Notes under the pieces: generated by a model
The model's database searches: none
Seen by the model: only the letters and a program-made list of their open reading frames with translations
Told to the model about the DNA's origin: nothing
Part shown: positions 31,024 to 33,190 of the stretch, in pieces
Layout: each line of letters opens with the position of its first letter
Position numbering within the stretch: the stretch's first letter is position 1
From: JANYCG01 sp031365665
Lineage (GTDB): Bacteria > Pseudomonadota > Gammaproteobacteria > Burkholderiales > Burkholderiaceae_C
DNA length: 33,190 bases
Assembly: GCA_031365665.1 (NCBI GenBank)
Contig: JANLYO010000121.1
Coordinates: 1-33,190, forward strand
Reading direction: 5' to 3'
Position numbers and translations under genes: made by a program

Positions 31024-32928
31024 TCAACGCCCCCGCAAAAACAGCGCATCCATCTCTTTGATCGACACCTGCCGCCACGTCGGCCTGCCATGGTTGCACT
31101 GGTCGGAGCGCTCGGTCGCTTCCATCTGGCGCAAGAGCGCGTTCATTTCTTCGAGAGTCAGCTTGCGGTTGGCGCGCACGGCGCCGTGGCAGGCCATGGT
31201 GGAGAGCAACTCGTTTTGCGCGCGTTCGATCACGTTGCTGGCCTCATGTTGCGCAAGCTCGGCCAGCACGCTGCGGGCCAGTTCGCTGGCGTTGCGTTCG
31301 GCGTTGTCCCGTGCAAGCGGGGCCGGCACCGCGCGCACGGCCAGGGTTTTTGGTGAAAACGCGCTGATCTCCAAACCCAGTTGCGCCAGTGACTCGGCGT
31401 GCGCCTCGGCGGTCGCCACTTCAAGCGGCGTGGCCGCGAAAGTGGCCGGAATCAGCAAAGGCTGGCTGGCGATGCGTTTGTCTGCCGACGCGTCCATCTG
31501 CGTTTTGAGCCGCTCATACACGATGCGCTCGTGCGCGGCGTGCATGTCCACAATGATCAAACCCTGCGCGTTTTCAGCCAGGATGTAGATGCCTTGCAAC
31601 TGGGCGAGGGCTTTGCCCAGCGGCCAGACGGCTTCAGCTTGATCGATTGGCGTGGCCGCCAATTCGCCAGGACGGGTGCTTGCGAACGCGGCAGCCGGTG
31701 CCGTGCTGAGCGTAGACGCTTGCCATAAAGCGCCGATGTCCTCGACGCGGTGGCCTGCCGCTGTGGGCTGATTTGCTGCGAAATGAATAAGTTGTTGCGG
31801 CCAAGTGGCCTGGCTTGATAGCCGCGTGGCATCAACGAAGGATTGGTTTTGGGCGGCGGGCGGCGAACCTGCGCGGGGTTTGGCCAGTGCATCCTCCACC
31901 GCATGGTGCATGGCCTGGTGCACTTCCCGGCTGTCGCGAAAGCGCACCTCGATTTTGGTGGGGTGCACGTTCACATCCACCCGCGTGGGGTCAATCTCGA
32001 CATACAGGGCGTACACCGGCTGGCGGTGGCCGTGCAACACGTCTTCGTAGGCGCTGCGCGCGCCGTGGGCAAGCACCTTGTCGCGGACGAAGCGGCCATT
32101 CACGTAGGCAAACTGCTGGTCGGCGCGCGCGCGGGCGGCGTCCGGGATGCCGGCGCGACCCCATACACGCACGGGCTGGCCATGCTGCGGTGCACTGGTG
32201 TAATCGACGCGCACCGATCGCTCGACAAAATCGTCACCCAAAACATCACGCAGGCGCTGTTCGATGGCGGTGGCGGCGTGCCCCGGAACAGCGCGCCATT
32301 GCTCTACCAGTTTGCCCTCATGCCAGATGGCAAAACCGACATCGGGCCGCGCCAGCGCATGGCGGCGCACGGCCTCGACGCAGTGCGACAACTCAGTGGC
32401 GTCGGTTTTCAAAAACTTGCGCCGCGCCGGCGTGCTGAAGAACAGCTCCTTGACTTCCACCGTGGTGCCCAGGCTTCGGGCGATGCGGCTGAGCTCACCT
32501 GAGCGTCCGTCCAGAAGCCAGGCGTCTGGATGGCCGCTGGGTCTTGTGGATATAGCACAATCTGCTATTGAGTTAATAGCGGCTAAAGCTTCGCCGCGAA
32601 ACCCCATCGTGCCCACAGATTCCAGGTCTGTCAAACTGGCAATCTTGCTGGTGGCATGGCGCTTGAAGGCCAGCGGCAACTCGTCGGGCAGGATGCCCGC
32701 CCCGTCGTCTTCCACCGCAATCAGCCGCACGCCACCGGCCAGCAGGCGCACGGTGACCTGCGTGGCGCCGGCGTCCAGCGCGTTGTCGACCAGCTCGCGC
32801 ACCACCGAGGCGGGCCGTTCCACCACTTCACCGGCGGCGATCTGGCTGATCAACTCGTCGGGCAGTTCGCGGATGGGGCGACGCGGCAGATTAGCGGCGG
32901 AGGTGGCGGGGGAAAAAATGGCATTCAC
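31024..32928 (-). CDS. mutL: DNA mismatch repair protein MutL
   Basis: 634 residues. MutL couples mismatch recognition by MutS to strand incision. The N-terminal GHKL ATPase shows E45 and N49 (ELVDNALDAGATQ) and GFRGEAL. A ~70-residue variable linker precedes the C-terminal dimerisation domain. The C-terminus has VDMHAAHERIVYE, a Met variant of the DQHA(X)2E(X)4E endonuclease motif, plus TMACHGAVRAN and QCNHGRPT, which suggests intrinsic nickase activity unlike E. coli MutL. The start is GTG 32928. An AT-rich codon patch (AINSIADCAIS) after GFRGEALA carries the repeat-like hairpin at 32564-32580. Confidence 0.96.
   Translation of the reverse strand: MNAIFSPATSAANLPRRPIRELPDELISQIAAGEVVERPASVVRELVDNALDAGATQVTVRLLAGGVRLIAVEDDGAGILPDELPLAFKRHATSKIASLTDLESVGTMGFRGEALAAINSIADCAISTRPSGHPDAWLLDGRSGELSRIARSLGTTVEVKELFFSTPARRKFLKTDATELSHCVEAVRRHALARPDVGFAIWHEGKLVEQWRAVPGHAATAIEQRLRDVLGDDFVERSVRVDYTSAPQHGQPVRVWGRAGIPDAARARADQQFAYVNGRFVRDKVLAHGARSAYEDVLHGHRQPVYALYVEIDPTRVDVNVHPTKIEVRFRDSREVHQAMHHAVEDALAKPRAGSPPAAQNQSFVDATRLSSQATWPQQLIHFAANQPTAAGHRVEDIGALWQASTLSTAPAAAFASTRPGELAATPIDQAEAVWPLGKALAQLQGIYILAENAQGLIIVDMHAAHERIVYERLKTQMDASADKRIASQPLLIPATFAATPLEVATAEAHAESLAQLGLEISAFSPKTLAVRAVPAPLARDNAERNASELARSVLAELAQHEASNVIERAQNELLSTMACHGAVRANRKLTLEEMNALLRQMEATERSDQCNHGRPTWRQVSIKEMDALFLRGR
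32564..32580 (+). repeat. repeat-like 17-nt hairpin inside mutL
   Basis: GCTATTGAGTTAATAGC is a perfect 6-bp stem with a 5-nt loop. It matches the copy A core at 14 of 17 positions and lies in an AT-rich patch within a GC-rich gene, right after the conserved GFRGEAL codons. Confidence 0.45.
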
Positions 32929-32963
32929 CGACCCATTTTAGGGCGCAGGGATAATCCCTCACC

Positions 32964-33190
32964 ATGGAATTCTTCAGCTTTCTGATTGACTTTGTTCTGC
33001 ACGTCGACAAACACCTCGAAGCCTTTGTGACAAACTACGGCGCCTGGGTCTATGCGCTGCTGTTTCTGGTGATTTTTGTCGAGACCGGCGTGGTGGTCAT
33101 GCCGTTTTTGCCGGGCGACTCGCTGCTGTTTGTGGTGGGCGCAATGTGCGGCGTGGGGCTGATGAGTTACCCGCTGTCCGTTGGCTTGCT
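32964..33190 (+). CDS. DedA-family membrane protein (5' end only)
   Basis: The first ~75 codons of a DedA protein, cut off by the window end. MEFFSFLIDFVLHVDKHLEAFVTNYGAWVYALLF is followed by LVIFVETGVVVMPFLPGDSLLFVVGAM, the conserved E-T-G...P-x-L-P-G-D-S/T block of the family. DedA proteins are inner-membrane transporters linked to undecaprenyl phosphate or lipid recycling and membrane potential. It is divergent from mutL with only 35 bp between starts, so the two promoters must overlap each other or the coding starts. Confidence 0.93.
   Translation, partial: MEFFSFLIDFVLHVDKHLEAFVTNYGAWVYALLFLVIFVETGVVVMPFLPGDSLLFVVGAMCGVGLMSYPLSVGL

Overview
The window looks like chromosomal DNA of a betaproteobacterium of order Burkholderiales, most likely family Comamonadaceae (Polaromonas/Rhodoferax/Variovorax-like). 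The evidence is the moderately high GC content, the Bug/TctC-type periplasmic receptor, the 81-residue IF-1, the leuC–entericidin–leuD–leuB–asd–fimV–truA–trpF–trpB–trpA–accD gene string, and an AT-rich dispersed repeat whose hairpin head resembles elements I recall from that family. No rRNA, tRNA or CRISPR array was found.

Region by region. 1-604 is the C-terminal part of an ABC-transporter solute-binding protein. 985-4018 (minus) holds a phasin-like protein and a translationally coupled tctC–sulfatase pair. 4110-8787 (plus) holds an ABM-fold monooxygenase, a DHH phosphoesterase, a YlqF/RbgA-like GTPase, IF-1, an aspartoacylase-like Zn hydrolase, a PepSY-like secreted protein and a cytochrome b561. 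8788-11258 is an accessory island: an IS110-family element, a small membrane protein, many hairpins, and a 69-bp repeat present at both sides in inverted orientation. It sits where folC would normally follow accD.

11259-24951 (minus) is a biosynthetic supercluster: leuC, leuD, leuB, asd, fimV, truA, trpF, trpB, trpA, accD. Two toxin-antitoxin modules are embedded in it. An entericidin gene and hicA-hicB lie between leuC and leuD, and higB-higA lie between leuB and asd. Upstream of asd is a well-formed promoter, a 36-codon leader ORF ending in a Thr-rich run, and alternative hairpins, which I read as a candidate attenuator. 25320-27392 (minus) encodes a TolA/TonB-like protein with a roughly 400-residue coiled coil. 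27755-30810 (plus) is a compact cluster of a minimal J-domain protein and three proteins I do not recognise. mutL (minus) and the start of a dedA gene (plus) close the window.

Cross-cutting signals: four intergenic copies of an AT-rich repeat with a 17-nt hairpin head (one runs into the leuB start codon), plus matching hairpins inside trpF and mutL; a shared palindrome upstream of leuB and leuC; and an extragenic GC-rich repeat family that appears to be the IS110 target.
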